Below, one piece after another: positions 27,344-35,216 of a stretch of 64,000 nt of DNA. The DNA comes from Bradyrhizobium sp. CCBAU 53421. Lineage in GTDB: Bacteria; Pseudomonadota; Alphaproteobacteria; Rhizobiales; Xanthobacteraceae. The DNA lies in the NCBI RefSeq assembly GCF_015291625.1, contig NZ_CP030047.1:3348001-3412000 (forward strand), written 5' to 3'. The notes beneath the pieces were generated by a model, which saw only the letters and a list, made by a program, of their open reading frames with translations, made no database searches and was not told the DNA's origin. Position numbers and translations under genes: made by a program. Every line of letters starts with the position of its first letter. Position 1 is the first letter of the stretch.

Positions 27344-27507
27344 CTGAAACTGAAATCTGCCGGCCCGAGAAAACGATTCGCAATCTAGAGGGAACCCGCG
27401 CCCGGTCCGAATAGACTCTGCGTGAACCCTATCTAGTCCGTTTCGAGTTCCGGCCAAGTGGTCGGCTCAAGAAAGATCACGTTTTCGCAATCACAACGTG
27501 AGCGCCG

Positions 27508-27783
27508 TCAGACCGGCTCGTGTTTGCGCAGGTCGCGGGCGTGATCCAGCGTATTGGCTTGCAGGTTCGTGCCGGTCAGGGGGACTTCCGGCAGGGCGGC
27601 CTCGGCAAGGATGTCGTCCGTGACATCCGCGACCGAGCACTCGGCAACCTCGTGGATGAAGCTGATATTGGTGTATTCGCCTGACGTCACCCGCGAGACG
27701 ACCTCGCGGCGTGTCATTTCGGGGTCGACGATCGCCTCGCGGCCACGGCGGCCGTAGTCGATCATCACGACAAAATACTGCAT
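27508..27783 (-). CDS. Small conserved protein under S24-repressor-type operator
   Basis: This 91-residue soluble protein (MQYFVVMIDYGRRGREAIVD...) has no domain I can name. ATG 27783 is preferred over an upstream ATG at 27819, because the latter lies inside the predicted -10 box (27818-27823), so a transcript from that promoter could not contain it. The promoter overlaps operator copies O1 and O2, matching those at the repressor gene 28582. It therefore appears to be a target of the S24 repressor encoded next door. Homologous small proteins are frequent in Bradyrhizobium (recollection, not tested). Confidence 0.65.
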   Translation of the reverse strand: MQYFVVMIDYGRRGREAIVDPEMTRREVVSRVTSGEYTNISFIHEVAECSVADVTDDILAEAALPEVPLTGTNLQANTLDHARDLRKHEPV

Positions 27784-27817
27784 TGCCTGGTGGCTCGATG
27801 CGTTGACTTTCGCCGCC

Positions 27818-27846
27818 ATTGTTTCCGATAATCGGAATTATGTCAA
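27818..27846 (-). promoter_or_regulatory. Sigma70-type promoter with operator in its spacer
   Basis: Read leftward, TTGACA (complement of 27841-27846) and AACAAT (complement of 27818-27823) are separated by 17 bp, and operator O1 fills the spacer. Transcription would begin near 27811 and drive the small gene starting at 27783. Confidence 0.65.
27823..27837. promoter_or_regulatory. Operator O1, 15-bp perfect odd palindrome
   Basis: TTCCGATAATCGGAA has perfect dyad symmetry around its central A. It sits between the -35 and -10 boxes of the small-gene promoter, a position that would block RNA polymerase. Confidence 0.7.
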
Positions 27847-27853
27847 GAGGAAT

Positions 27854-27868
27854 TGCCGATAATCGGAA
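27854..27868. promoter_or_regulatory. Operator O2
   Basis: TGCCGATAATCGGAA matches O1 at 14 of 15 positions. Its centre is 31 bp from that of O1, close to three helical turns, so repressor dimers on both sites would face the same side of the DNA. Confidence 0.68.
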
Positions 27869-27943
27869 ACACAGGCAGGTCGCGCCGACCGACTCGGGCG
27901 CAATGCACCCGAATCGGTCAGGCCGGCCGCCGAAGCCGCGCCG

Positions 27944-28582
27944 CTATTTCTCGGACGACCGTCCACCCTGTGACCGGGCGGATTTGCGGCCCTTCGCCGC
28001 CGTCTTGCCGCGCAGCCTTTCGATCTGGCCGCGGGGCAGGGTGACGCAAATCTCGCCGATCCATTCGAGCTTGACGCCGTTGATCGGCTTGGCATTGAAG
28101 CTCTTGAGATTGACCGTGCCGGACGAGCTGCCCCGCTCGATCGTCTTCAGATAGCGCTCGCCGCTCTTCAGCCGGACCGCAGCTTCCTCTCCGTAGAAGC
28201 TGGACAGCGGATAGCGCTGCTCACGATACACCACGATGACATCGCCGTTCTCGTATTTCGGCAGCATCGAATCGCCTGAAACTTCGAAAGCGACGGTTTC
28301 CTCCGTCATCGGGAAGGGGAGCTCGATCTCGCCGAGACCCTCCGGCGGAACCTGCTCAAGCTCGGGCTGGATCGACGCACCGGCGCCGACCCGGCCCACG
28401 ATCGGCACCGCGTTCAGCTCCAGGTATTCCATGATCGGGGCGATCTCCGATGCCTTGATCAAGCGGATTCCCGACAGGATTTCGGACACCGCTCCGGCCC
28501 GAACGCCCATCGCGCGGGCAAGCCCGCCCTTGCTCTTTCCGGTCTTCTCCAGTGCTCGTTCGATAAGTGCCGCGTCCAGCAT
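27944..28582 (-). CDS. LexA/CI-like repressor with S24 peptidase domain
   Basis: This 212-residue protein has an XRE-like helix-turn-helix (about 1-55, including GGLARAMGVRAGAVSEIL) joined to an S24 domain. IVGRVGAGAS puts Ala67-Gly68 at the LexA scissile position, SGDSM supplies Ser105 and ERYLK supplies Lys146, a spacing like LexA and lambda CI. Self-cleavage and induction by DNA damage are therefore plausible. Its promoter (-35 28633-28638, -10 28610-28615 on the minus strand) contains operator O3 in the spacer, implying autoregulation. It is divergent from a GcrA-like gene. No integrase or structural phage genes are adjacent, which suggests a domesticated prophage switch. Confidence 0.88.
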   Translation of the reverse strand: MLDAALIERALEKTGKSKGGLARAMGVRAGAVSEILSGIRLIKASEIAPIMEYLELNAVPIVGRVGAGASIQPELEQVPPEGLGEIELPFPMTEETVAFEVSGDSMLPKYENGDVIVVYREQRYPLSSFYGEEAAVRLKSGERYLKTIERGSSSGTVNLKSFNAKPINGVKLEWIGEICVTLPRGQIERLRGKTAAKGRKSARSQGGRSSEK

Positions 28583-28609
28583 GTTTGATCCTCTCCAAAG
28601 CTGGACACA

Positions 28610-28638
28610 TTATTAGCGTTACGATTATCAGAATTCAA
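28610..28638 (-). promoter_or_regulatory. Promoter of the S24 repressor gene, operator in spacer
   Basis: Read leftward, TTGAAT (complement of 28633-28638) and TAATAA (complement of 28610-28615) are 17 bp apart. Operator O3 lies between them. A GGAGAGG ribosome site precedes ATG 28582. Confidence 0.65.
28619..28633. promoter_or_regulatory. Operator O3
   Basis: TTACGATTATCAGAA matches the O1 sequence at 12 of 15 positions, keeping the GAT-ATC core and outer TT-AA. It lies within the repressor's own promoter. Confidence 0.58.
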
Positions 28639-28651
28639 GCTTGACTTTTTC

Positions 28652-28666
28652 TTCGGAATATCGGAA
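28652..28666. promoter_or_regulatory. Operator O4
   Basis: TTCGGAATATCGGAA matches O1 at 12 of 15 positions. Its centre is 33 bp from that of O3. It lies just downstream of a rightward TTGACT (28641-28646) and upstream of the GcrA-like gene, which it may control. Confidence 0.55.
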
Positions 28667-28709
28667 GGTATGCGAGGCGCCGGCGGAATGACAAAAATGG
28701 GAATTTGGA

Positions 28710-29270
28710 ATGGAAATGATGAACTGGCTGCCGGAGCATTCGGCTGCCTTGCAGGACCTGCGCGCCCGCGGCTTGTCCTATTCGGAAATCGCTGACACCA
28801 TCAACGCAACCTTCAGTACGGCCTATACACGCGACGCGGCGCTCAGCCGGGGGCAGCGCATGGGGCTGGCGGGCCTCGACCGGTTCGAGCCGTCCCTGCC
28901 GGGACACCTCGATCCACCCAAGCCGGCCTTGCCGGAGCCGCCGAGGATCGGGCGCCTGCGTGAAGGGCGGTCCGAGCTGAAGCCCGATTGGCTTCGCTGG
29001 CCGAAGAGCTTCACCGAAACGGTGGAGATGCCCCAACTTCGTTGCGCTGAGGTCGTGCCACGCCACCTTTCGCTGCTCGACCTCGAGCGCGGGGACTGCC
29101 GCTATCCCTATGGCGGGGATGCCGACGGCGAAACCATGACCTTCTGTGGTCACCCGTGCCGGCCAGGTTCGAACTATTGCGCCCCGCATCTTCGCTTGAG
29201 CCGCGATCCCGAGACGTCGGCGAGGCCAGTACTGAACGAGGCCTGGCTTCAAGCCGTCGGGGCCATCTGA
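28710..29270 (+). CDS. GcrA-like HTH protein
   Basis: This 186-residue protein begins with a GcrA-type helix-turn-helix (WLPEHSAALQDLRARGLSYS, then EIADTINATFSTAYTRDAAL) and ends with the GcrA-type cysteine segment GDCRYPYGGDADGETMTFCG followed by YCAPHLRL. GcrA acts with sigma70 at promoters carrying CcrM-methylated GANTC sites in alphaproteobacteria; phage-borne paralogues occur. ATG codons at 28710, 28716 and 28719 are all possible, and the last gives the most GcrA-like start (MNWLPEHS). It is divergent from the S24 repressor, with operators O3 and O4 between them. It is probably an accessory paralogue rather than the chromosomal cell-cycle gene. Confidence 0.75.
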   Translation: MEMMNWLPEHSAALQDLRARGLSYSEIADTINATFSTAYTRDAALSRGQRMGLAGLDRFEPSLPGHLDPPKPALPEPPRIGRLREGRSELKPDWLRWPKSFTETVEMPQLRCAEVVPRHLSLLDLERGDCRYPYGGDADGETMTFCGHPCRPGSNYCAPHLRLSRDPETSARPVLNEAWLQAVGAI

Positions 29271-29363
29271 GGCGGCTCATGTTCCGACCGATGGAAGTCG
29301 GTCCACAACCGCGATCGCGCGGAAGACGCCGCGCGCTTTCATAACCCATTTCGGAGGTCACAG

Positions 29364-29939
29364 ATGCCGCGCGCAAAACGCCGGAAACCGTACGATCCTG
29401 CTGGAACACATGATCGGCGCTCCCAGGATCTGCCATTTAACGCCGAGGTGGCGACCGTCGAGATCGACGATCCCCTCGCGCTCGAGCTGGGCGAGAAGAT
29501 CGTTGCCTTTCGCTCGATACGCAGTGATCCGCTCGGCCGGTTGCATGCACACCGGCAGATCGACGAAACGCAATACCGGAGCGGCCGGGCCTTCCAGAAC
29601 GACTGGGAGAAGGCCGAGCGTGGCCCTCGCGCGGTAGATACGACGCGTGAATACGTTGATGGCGGTCAGCGGCGTGAGCCGATCACGGAGGGGCAGCGCC
29701 AGGCGACCTTGCGGCTGAATCGCGCCGAGCATGAGCTCGGTGCCGACGGTTCGGCGCTGGTGCACGACGTCCTGATCCTCGGCATGACCATGGAGCAGGT
29801 TGGGCAGCGGCGCGGATTGCGTACGCAGCGCTGGCAGGACTATTTTGCGCGGCGCCTCAAGGAGTGCCTCGATCGGCTGGCGCTGATGTACGGGCTGGCC
29901 ACGCCGAACAAGGTTCCGGCGAAGGACCGGCAACGCTGA
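29364..29939 (+). CDS. DUF6456-like phage-associated protein
   Basis: The 191-residue protein has a charged N-terminus and a helical core: DPLGRLHAHRQIDETQYRSG, then FQNDWEKAE, and a C-terminal region with LVHDVLILGMTMEQVGQRRG and FARRLKECLDRLALMYGLA. This pattern resembles the DUF6456 domain found in phage-linked and GcrA-adjacent alphaproteobacterial genes; the assignment is by pattern only. GGAGG precedes ATG 29364. It follows the GcrA-like gene by 93 bp in the same direction and is probably in the same repressor-controlled unit. Confidence 0.6.
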   Translation: MPRAKRRKPYDPAGTHDRRSQDLPFNAEVATVEIDDPLALELGEKIVAFRSIRSDPLGRLHAHRQIDETQYRSGRAFQNDWEKAERGPRAVDTTREYVDGGQRREPITEGQRQATLRLNRAEHELGADGSALVHDVLILGMTMEQVGQRRGLRTQRWQDYFARRLKECLDRLALMYGLATPNKVPAKDRQR

Positions 29940-30282
29940 TCTTGAAGTGATGTGCTCACGTGCCGGTTGCCGCGCAGGCATCCGGCGCGGCGGCGCTTCA
30001 GCATTGCCACACGGTACTTGGCCTCACACTCAGCTCGTCCGTGGCGCTTTCGAAGACGGTCGACAACAGCGCGGACTCTCATGTAGCTTCGGTCGCGTCG
30101 ACGACCTGCCTGCGTTCGAGTGCATGTGCCTGCCTCTTGCGCGAGAAATGGTCCGGTACGGCCACAAGGGAGTTCGCGGCGGCTACGCCCGCCTACATGT
30201 TATCCTGCATCGCGAACATCACGAACAACGTGAGTCGATGCCGGCGCGGAGTCCTATCAATTCACCCAAGGAGAACCGAGCG
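29940..30282. other. Gene-free stretch after the phage-derived island
   Basis: These 343 bp show no ribosome-site-supported open frame, hairpin or repeat. They carry the untranslated leader of the following GFA-family gene, whose AAGGAG lies at the right end. Confidence 0.45.
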
Positions 30283-30705
30283 ATGAATCACACTGGAAAT
30301 TGCTTTTGCGGCGCCGTCGAACTCAAGGTCACTGGGGAGCCTGAGGCGATGGGTTACTGCCACTGCCGTTCATGCCGCTCCTGGTCCGGCGGCCCGGTGA
30401 ATGCGTTCAGCCTCTGGAAGCCAGAGGCGGTCGAGGTCACCAAGGGCGCCGATCATGTTGGGACGTTCGAGAAGACCGCGATGAGCCAGCGCAAATATTG
30501 CACCAAGTGCGGCGGTCACCTGATGACGAACCACCCGACGCTTGGGCTCGTCGACGTTTTCACCGCAACGATCCCAACGCTGAAGTTCAGCCCCGGCGTT
30601 CACGTCAACTACTCCGAAGCGGTACTGCCGATACGCGACGGCCTGCCGAAGCTGAAGGACTTTCCGGCCGAGTTCGGCGGCTCCGGCGAAATGATCGCCG
30701 AATAG
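30283..30705 (+). CDS. GFA family (CENP-V/GFA domain) zinc protein
   Basis: This 140-residue protein has all the zinc-ligand cysteine clusters of the glutathione-dependent formaldehyde-activating enzyme fold: C7 and C9 (NCFCGAVEL), C26, C28 and C31 (YCHCRSCRSW), C73 and C76 (KYCTKCGGH). ATG 30283 has AAGGAG upstream; the frame is open further upstream without coding character. Family members are often annotated as aldehyde-activating proteins, but formaldehyde chemistry is shown for few. It stands alone between the phage-derived island and a CoA-transferase. Confidence 0.85.
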   Translation: MNHTGNCFCGAVELKVTGEPEAMGYCHCRSCRSWSGGPVNAFSLWKPEAVEVTKGADHVGTFEKTAMSQRKYCTKCGGHLMTNHPTLGLVDVFTATIPTLKFSPGVHVNYSEAVLPIRDGLPKLKDFPAEFGGSGEMIAE

Positions 30706-30720
30706 CGCGACGCTTCTCGA

Positions 30721-30749
30721 GCGGGTGGCGATGGGGCGTCGCTACCCGC
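30721..30749 (+). terminator. Strong hairpin after the GFA-family gene
   Basis: GCGGGTGGCGA pairs with TCGCTACCCGC (11 pairs, one of them G-U) around a 7-base loop, 15 bp after the stop codon. No T-run follows, so it may end or protect the transcript without being a canonical intrinsic terminator. Confidence 0.45.
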
Positions 30750-30998
30750 CGATGTCTACCTCCATTGGCCGGACGCGCCGATCCGGTATCCGGCGGGCTT
30801 CCCTGACATTCGAATCGCTAGACTGTGCCGGCACTGCGGGAGCTCCCTTGCCGGTGACAGCCATGTCAGGCGAAGGTCCCGCCCTGCAAAATCCGGGTTT
30901 GGTCTTGGTGACGGGCTTCCGCTAAAAGGCAGGCAGCGCCGGTCCCGGCAGGGGCCGTTGTATTTCGCCTGACAAAATAACAGAGGAAGCGCCAGATC

Positions 30999-32258
30999 AT
31001 GACCAAGCCAGAATTGCCAGGGCGCGCCCCGCGCGGGGAGGGGGTTCCGACGGCGCTCGATGGCCTGCTGGTGGTCGACTTTACCCGCGTCGTGGCCGGC
31101 CCGGCCTGCACGCAAACGCTGGCCGACTTCGGGGCCGAGGTCATCAAGATCGAGAATCCGGACGGTGGTGACGACACGCGTGCCTACGAGCATGCCGAAA
31201 TCGGCGGGGAAAGCGCCGCGTATCTGAGCCTCAACCGCAACAAGCGTGGCATTGCGCTCGATTTCAACAATCCTGCGGCGCTCGAAGTCGCGCGCGCGTT
31301 GATTGCCAGGGCAGACGTCGTCGTGGAGAATTTCTCCGGCGGCGTGATGAGGAAATTCGGCCTCGACTATGCGTCGGTGGCGCCGACCAATCCGCGACTG
31401 ATCTATTGCTCGATCTCCGCCTATGGCCGCAAAGGTGACTTCGCGCTACGTCCAGGTTTTGACCCGATCACGCAGGCCGAAAGCGGATTCATGTCGCTCA
31501 ACGGCTTTCCGGATGGTGAACCGGTGCGCACCGGGCCACCGATCGTGGACATGGCGACCGGTATGTCGGCCTGCAACGCCATCCTGCTGGCGCTGATTGC
31601 GCGGGATCGGCTCGGTCGCGGGCAGCAGGTCGAGGTCGCGTTGATCGACACTGCGGTGTCGATGACCGGATTCTACGGCATGGCCTATCTCATCAACGGC
31701 AACAACCCCGGCCGTTTCGGCAATTCTCCAAATGGTTCGCCGACCGTCGGCGTCTACCGGGCGTCCGATGGTCCGCTCTACATGGCCTGCGCCAACGACC
31801 GGCTCTATCGCCGTCTCGTGACCGACGTACTCGATCGCCCGGACCTCGTCACCGACCCCGAGTTTGCCCACCGCAAGGCGCGGTCCGCCAACAAGGAGAA
31901 GCTGCGCGCCATCATCGCCAGCGTGTTTGCAAGCGACACGCTCGAGCACTGGATGGCAAAGATGAAGAAGGCCAATATTCCCGTTGGCTATCTGAGGACG
32001 GTCGAGGAAGGGTTCAACGCACCCGAGGTGCGCGATCGGCATCGCCTGAGCAAGATCGCGCATCCAACGGCCGGCTCGGTTCCGAACATCGAGTCGCCGG
32101 TCAACATGAGCCTGACGCCGACGGTCGATCCCGTTGCGGCTCCGCTACTCGGTCAGCACACGAAGGACGTGTTGCGCAAGACGCTTGGTTACGACGACCG
32201 ACATATCGCCGCGCTGGCCGAGGCGGGCGCGTTCGGCAAGGCAAGCAATACTGGCTAG
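30999..32258 (+). CDS. CaiB/BaiF family CoA-transferase
   Basis: This 419-residue family III CoA-transferase begins DGLLVVDFTRVVAGPACTQT and continues ADFGAEVIKIENPDGGDDTR. The GFDPITQAESG segment carries the catalytic Asp. It is monocistronic here, with a hairpin after its stop, and is the third CaiB-like gene in the window. No substrate can be assigned. Members with this PACTQTLADFGAEV start include formyl-CoA, succinyl-CoA and 2-methylacyl donors. Confidence 0.88.
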   Translation: MTKPELPGRAPRGEGVPTALDGLLVVDFTRVVAGPACTQTLADFGAEVIKIENPDGGDDTRAYEHAEIGGESAAYLSLNRNKRGIALDFNNPAALEVARALIARADVVVENFSGGVMRKFGLDYASVAPTNPRLIYCSISAYGRKGDFALRPGFDPITQAESGFMSLNGFPDGEPVRTGPPIVDMATGMSACNAILLALIARDRLGRGQQVEVALIDTAVSMTGFYGMAYLINGNNPGRFGNSPNGSPTVGVYRASDGPLYMACANDRLYRRLVTDVLDRPDLVTDPEFAHRKARSANKEKLRAIIASVFASDTLEHWMAKMKKANIPVGYLRTVEEGFNAPEVRDRHRLSKIAHPTAGSVPNIESPVNMSLTPTVDPVAAPLLGQHTKDVLRKTLGYDDRHIAALAEAGAFGKASNTG

Positions 32259-32304
32259 CGGTTTAGCCTGAACCAAGATCAAATATCTGCAAACCACCTG
32301 AGCT

Positions 32305-32330
32305 GAGGCGAGAGGGAAGTCTCTCGCCTC
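32305..32330. terminator. Perfect 10-bp hairpin between convergent genes
   Basis: GAGGCGAGAG and CTCTCGCCTC are exact complements around a 6-base loop. It lies 46 bp after the CoA-transferase stop and 78 bp beyond the stop of the convergent small gene. Both flanks lack a T-run, so termination efficiency is uncertain. Confidence 0.5.
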
Positions 32331-32408
32331 GCAAGATGTCGTTCAGACGTCACGGGCCCCCACCGCGTGCGGGCGGTCTTCGGGCCCGAATTGGCCCGTT
32401 TCGGGACC

Positions 32409-32594
32409 TCAGTTCGGCTTGCTGCGCAAGTTGTTCCTTGGCATACTTTCAACTTCCTCGGGCTCCGCCCGATCAATCTCGAGACGGGCCATCCGGAGTA
32501 TCAAGGTTGCCGTGGTCAGGCCGAGGCGTTCGGCCTCTTGCGCTGCGGTGTCGACCTTCTGGGCCAAGCCTTCACGTTTACCTGGGTATGCCAT
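32409..32594 (-). CDS. Small hypothetical protein
   Basis: This 61-residue charged, helix-prone protein (MAYPGKREGLAQKVDTAAQE...) has GAGGAT upstream of its ATG. I do not recognise it. Its start is only 25 bp from the divergent small gene at 32620, so the two promoters would have to overlap the opposing leaders or coding ends. Composition is similar to neighbours. Confidence 0.5.
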   Translation of the reverse strand: MAYPGKREGLAQKVDTAAQEAERLGLTTATLILRMARLEIDRAEPEEVESMPRNNLRSKPN

Positions 32595-32619
32595 TCGTAA
32601 TCCTCACTTAAGGTGCGAG

Positions 32620-32802
32620 ATGAAAAATCCCACATATGTTGCAGAGCTGCAGAACAAGCTCGGAGCTCCATCGAGCGAAACACTGGAAAGCCTGCGACTG
32701 TTGAAGGCTTTCCTTCGACTTGCGTCCGACCAGCGTTCCGAGGTCATCGAACTGGTCGAACGTTTGGCGGTTGATCCGCCGCGCGATCCTTCACTGTCCT
32801 GA
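32620..32802 (+). CDS. Small hypothetical protein
   Basis: This 60-residue protein (MKNPTYVAELQNKLGAPSSE...) is amphipathic and helix-prone (LRLLKAFLRLA, VIELVERLA) and has a GGTGCGAG-type ribosome site. The frame is open further upstream but there it is antisense to the divergent small gene. No domain is recognised. It faces the cupin gene in convergent orientation. Confidence 0.5.
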   Translation: MKNPTYVAELQNKLGAPSSETLESLRLLKAFLRLASDQRSEVIELVERLAVDPPRDPSLS

Positions 32803-32825
32803 GGTGTTCGCGTTTTCCCTGTATC

Positions 32826-33146
32826 TCAGTTGTTCATCGGTCTGGCGGGCGGTTGCGTCGCGATCACGTAGATTGCACCGCCCTCGAGTGCTTCGGATTG
32901 GTGCCGGGTGCCGGCTGGCAGCAGGATGGTGTCCCCGGCGCCGACGATCCGCTCACCGCCGTCCCAGATGAAGTTCAACCGGCCGCTGATGATCATCAGG
33001 ATTTCATCGACCGGATGGGTATGGAACTGATGCACCTTGCCGGCGGCATCATGCTGCAACTCAACCGATCCCTGCGCCGGGAGCAGGTTCAGGATCTCCC
33101 GATCGATGGCAAATTCGGTCTTCGTGCCCGCGATGATCTGGGTCAT
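32826..33146 (-). CDS. Small cupin-domain protein of the YcgG operon
   Basis: This 106-residue single-domain cupin_2 protein keeps a full metal site: H42 and H44 (QFHTHPVDE), E48 and H82 (GDTILLPAGTRHQSE). Stand-alone cupins of this size are metalloenzymes or ligand sensors. Its start overlaps the YqcI/YcgG-family gene (ATGA), so the two proteins are made together. A haem N-oxygenase followed by a metal-binding cupin recalls the division of labour in SznF, where a cupin domain rearranges an N-hydroxylated guanidine into an N-nitroso product. That parallel is inference, not homology. It is the last gene of the four-gene operon. Confidence 0.85.
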   Translation of the reverse strand: MTQIIAGTKTEFAIDREILNLLPAQGSVELQHDAAGKVHQFHTHPVDEILMIISGRLNFIWDGGERIVGAGDTILLPAGTRHQSEALEGGAIYVIATQPPARPMNN

Positions 33147-33898
33147 GCTGCCTGTTCCTTGTTCGCGATGGGTGGCGTCTTGTTCTGTGCGAGCTTGGCA
33201 AAAGGGCAGCCTCCGCTCGCATTGTTGTCGTCATGCAGGAAGTACTGCAGATATTCGCGGCCATCGGTCGCGCCGTAGCGGCCAAGCAGCGGAGAGGGGC
33301 TCGCGCTGTCGTACGGGATCAGGCGCTTGCGTACCTCGGCGAACGCCGCGGTCGCCGCCTTTTCTGTCCCGAGGATCTTGTCGAACACCCAGCGCGGTTG
33401 GAACGTAAGCATGAAAGCACTGGACCGTCGGCTCTGGCGCATCACATGGGCTGGCGTCGTGCACACGACGAAGATCGGCTCGCCCGCGAACGAAAACTCC
33501 CACATCGGATGGTCGATCTGCTCCGGAATCTCTGATGGCCACGGGTTCTTGTCCAGCCGCGCGAGCTGGTCGAGCGTCAGCCACATCTTGCGATAATAGG
33601 CGTCGAGCGTTTGCACGGGGCGGGGCCGCGTGAAAACGATCAACGAGGTGTTGGGACCGAACGAGCGCGCCTCCGAAACATATTGTGCGAGCTGTCCGCC
33701 GAGCACAGCGACGTCGTACGGATCGAGGAAAAGATAGCGGAGCTGATCCTGGCGATGTCCGGTCACCCCGAACACGCAAGGGAACGGCCTTGCCTCGCTG
33801 CTCATCTGCGCTTCAAACTCGGAGAACATCACGCTTTGCCAGCTGCTGACCGGAAAGTTTGACGCGACTTCGCCTTTTCTCAAGAACAAGCGCTCCAT
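33143..33898 (-). CDS. YqcI/YcgG-family haem-dependent N-oxygenase-like protein
   Basis: This 251-residue protein matches the YqcI/YcgG family: ARPFPCVFGVTGHRQDQLRY (36-55), EFSFAGEPIFVVCTTPAH (134-151), RQSRRS, FQPRWVFD and a C-terminal CPF (231-233). Characterised relatives, GntA of guanitoxin and DcsA of D-cycloserine synthesis, are haem enzymes that N-hydroxylate guanidine groups of arginine derivatives. His151 in TPAHVMRQSRR is the most obvious haem-ligand candidate. ATG 33898 is chosen for the GGGGG 4 bp upstream; ATG 33916 is an alternative 6 codons longer. It lies between an MFS transporter gene and the overlapping cupin gene in a tight operon. Confidence 0.82.
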   Translation of the reverse strand: MERLFLRKGEVASNFPVSSWQSVMFSEFEAQMSSEARPFPCVFGVTGHRQDQLRYLFLDPYDVAVLGGQLAQYVSEARSFGPNTSLIVFTRPRPVQTLDAYYRKMWLTLDQLARLDKNPWPSEIPEQIDHPMWEFSFAGEPIFVVCTTPAHVMRQSRRSSAFMLTFQPRWVFDKILGTEKAATAAFAEVRKRLIPYDSASPSPLLGRYGATDGREYLQYFLHDDNNASGGCPFAKLAQNKTPPIANKEQAA

Positions 33899-33923
33899 AA
33901 CACCCCCTACACTCATAACGACA

Positions 33924-35216
33924 CTAACGAGCTATCAACTTGCTTCTCATCAATAGCGGTCCGGCAATGCCCGGCAGCGACATGAGAAGCAGAATGACAA
34001 TCAAGGCGCTGTAGCCGCCGTCACCGATCGCGGCCGTGTTGTGCACGGCGTCGGTTCCGGAGGCGTTGCTGGCGGCAAGCATCGCAAAGCCGATGATCGG
34101 CTGCGAAACGCCGGCGAAGATCCCGGCGGCGGTGGTGTTCACGGAAGCACCCACACCGATCAGGTCGGAGGTGTAGAGCTTCTTGACGCATTTCAGCACC
34201 AGCGGGACGGTGCCGCCGGCGACGAGGCCCAAGGCCGTGAATACAACAGTGACGTAGGCAAGGCCAAATGTCCGGGCGACCTGCGGCAGCAGCATCGCGA
34301 TCAGCGCGATGCGCAGTACGCAAATGCCGATCAATGCGCGGTCGAGCGCCGCCGCGGCACGATCGGCGGCGTGACCGAGGAAGATCGAGCCGAGCGCATT
34401 GCCGATCATGAAGGCGAGCAGCGGCGTGCCGGCGGCGGTCGGGGAAATATGGAAGAAGTGGGCGACCATCGGAATGCCCCAGACACCCGACAGCGTCGTC
34501 ACAACAGCGAAGTGCGAGGCGAACGTCATCGCGCAACCCCAGTTCGCGACGTGGGTCAGCGATTGCCGCGCAGCGAGCACGACGCCTTTCAGCGTCTTGT
34601 TGCTATGCGATGCCGGATCGGGCTTGAGCGCGAGCTTGGCGAAGGCGAGGTTGGCGAGGCCAATACAGGCGATGAACAGGAAGCAGGCCCGCCAGCCGAA
34701 CCCCGAGACGGCGGCTGCGAGCGGCGTGGTCGCAATCACGCCTCCGACATAGCCGGAGACCTGCGAGATGCCCGACATCATGCCGAACCGCTCGTCGGCG
34801 AAGCTTTGTGCCACGAGTTTCAGAAGTGCCGTGAAGACCAGCGCGTCGCCGCAGGCGACAATCAGGCGCGCAGCAAAGACGTCGAGCAGGTTCGGCGCCA
34901 GAGCGAACGCGGCGCTGCCGAGCGATGAGGCGATCATGCTGACGAGGACGACACGCTTGACGCCGTAACGATCGACCAGAAGGCCGGCCGGAATCTGCAT
35001 CAATGTGTAGCCCCAGAAATAGCTCGAGGCGAGCATCGCAACACCGGCCGCATCGGTGTTGAAGTCGTGCATGAAGCTGAGGCTTACCGATTGCGGCGAC
35101 ACCCGCTGCAGGAAGGCGATGGCGTAAGCGATGGCCACTGCCGTCCAGGCGAGATAGGCGCGGTCGGTGAAGCGCGACGTCGGGGCGTAAACGGCTTGTT
35201 GTCCGAGCATCGACAT
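33924..35216 (-). CDS. MFS transporter of the YcgG operon
   Basis: This protein of about 430 residues has twelve hydrophobic segments and an MFS loop around PAGLLVDRYGVKRVVLVSM, the typical G-x-L-a-D-r-x-G-x-k-x-x-l signature. The family includes hexuronate, phthalate and oxalate/formate-type carriers. A GTG at 35219 would overlap the acyltransferase stop, but ATG 35216, with GAGGG 4 bp upstream, is more likely; both give the same protein apart from one residue. Position between GNAT-like and N-oxygenase genes suggests export of the product or import of its precursor. Confidence 0.87.
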   Translation of the reverse strand: MSMLGQQAVYAPTSRFTDRAYLAWTAVAIAYAIAFLQRVSPQSVSLSFMHDFNTDAAGVAMLASSYFWGYTLMQIPAGLLVDRYGVKRVVLVSMIASSLGSAAFALAPNLLDVFAARLIVACGDALVFTALLKLVAQSFADERFGMMSGISQVSGYVGGVIATTPLAAAVSGFGWRACFLFIACIGLANLAFAKLALKPDPASHSNKTLKGVVLAARQSLTHVANWGCAMTFASHFAVVTTLSGVWGIPMVAHFFHISPTAAGTPLLAFMIGNALGSIFLGHAADRAAAALDRALIGICVLRIALIAMLLPQVARTFGLAYVTVVFTALGLVAGGTVPLVLKCVKKLYTSDLIGVGASVNTTAAGIFAGVSQPIIGFAMLAASNASGTDAVHNTAAIGDGGYSALIVILLLMSLPGIAGPLLMRSKLIAR

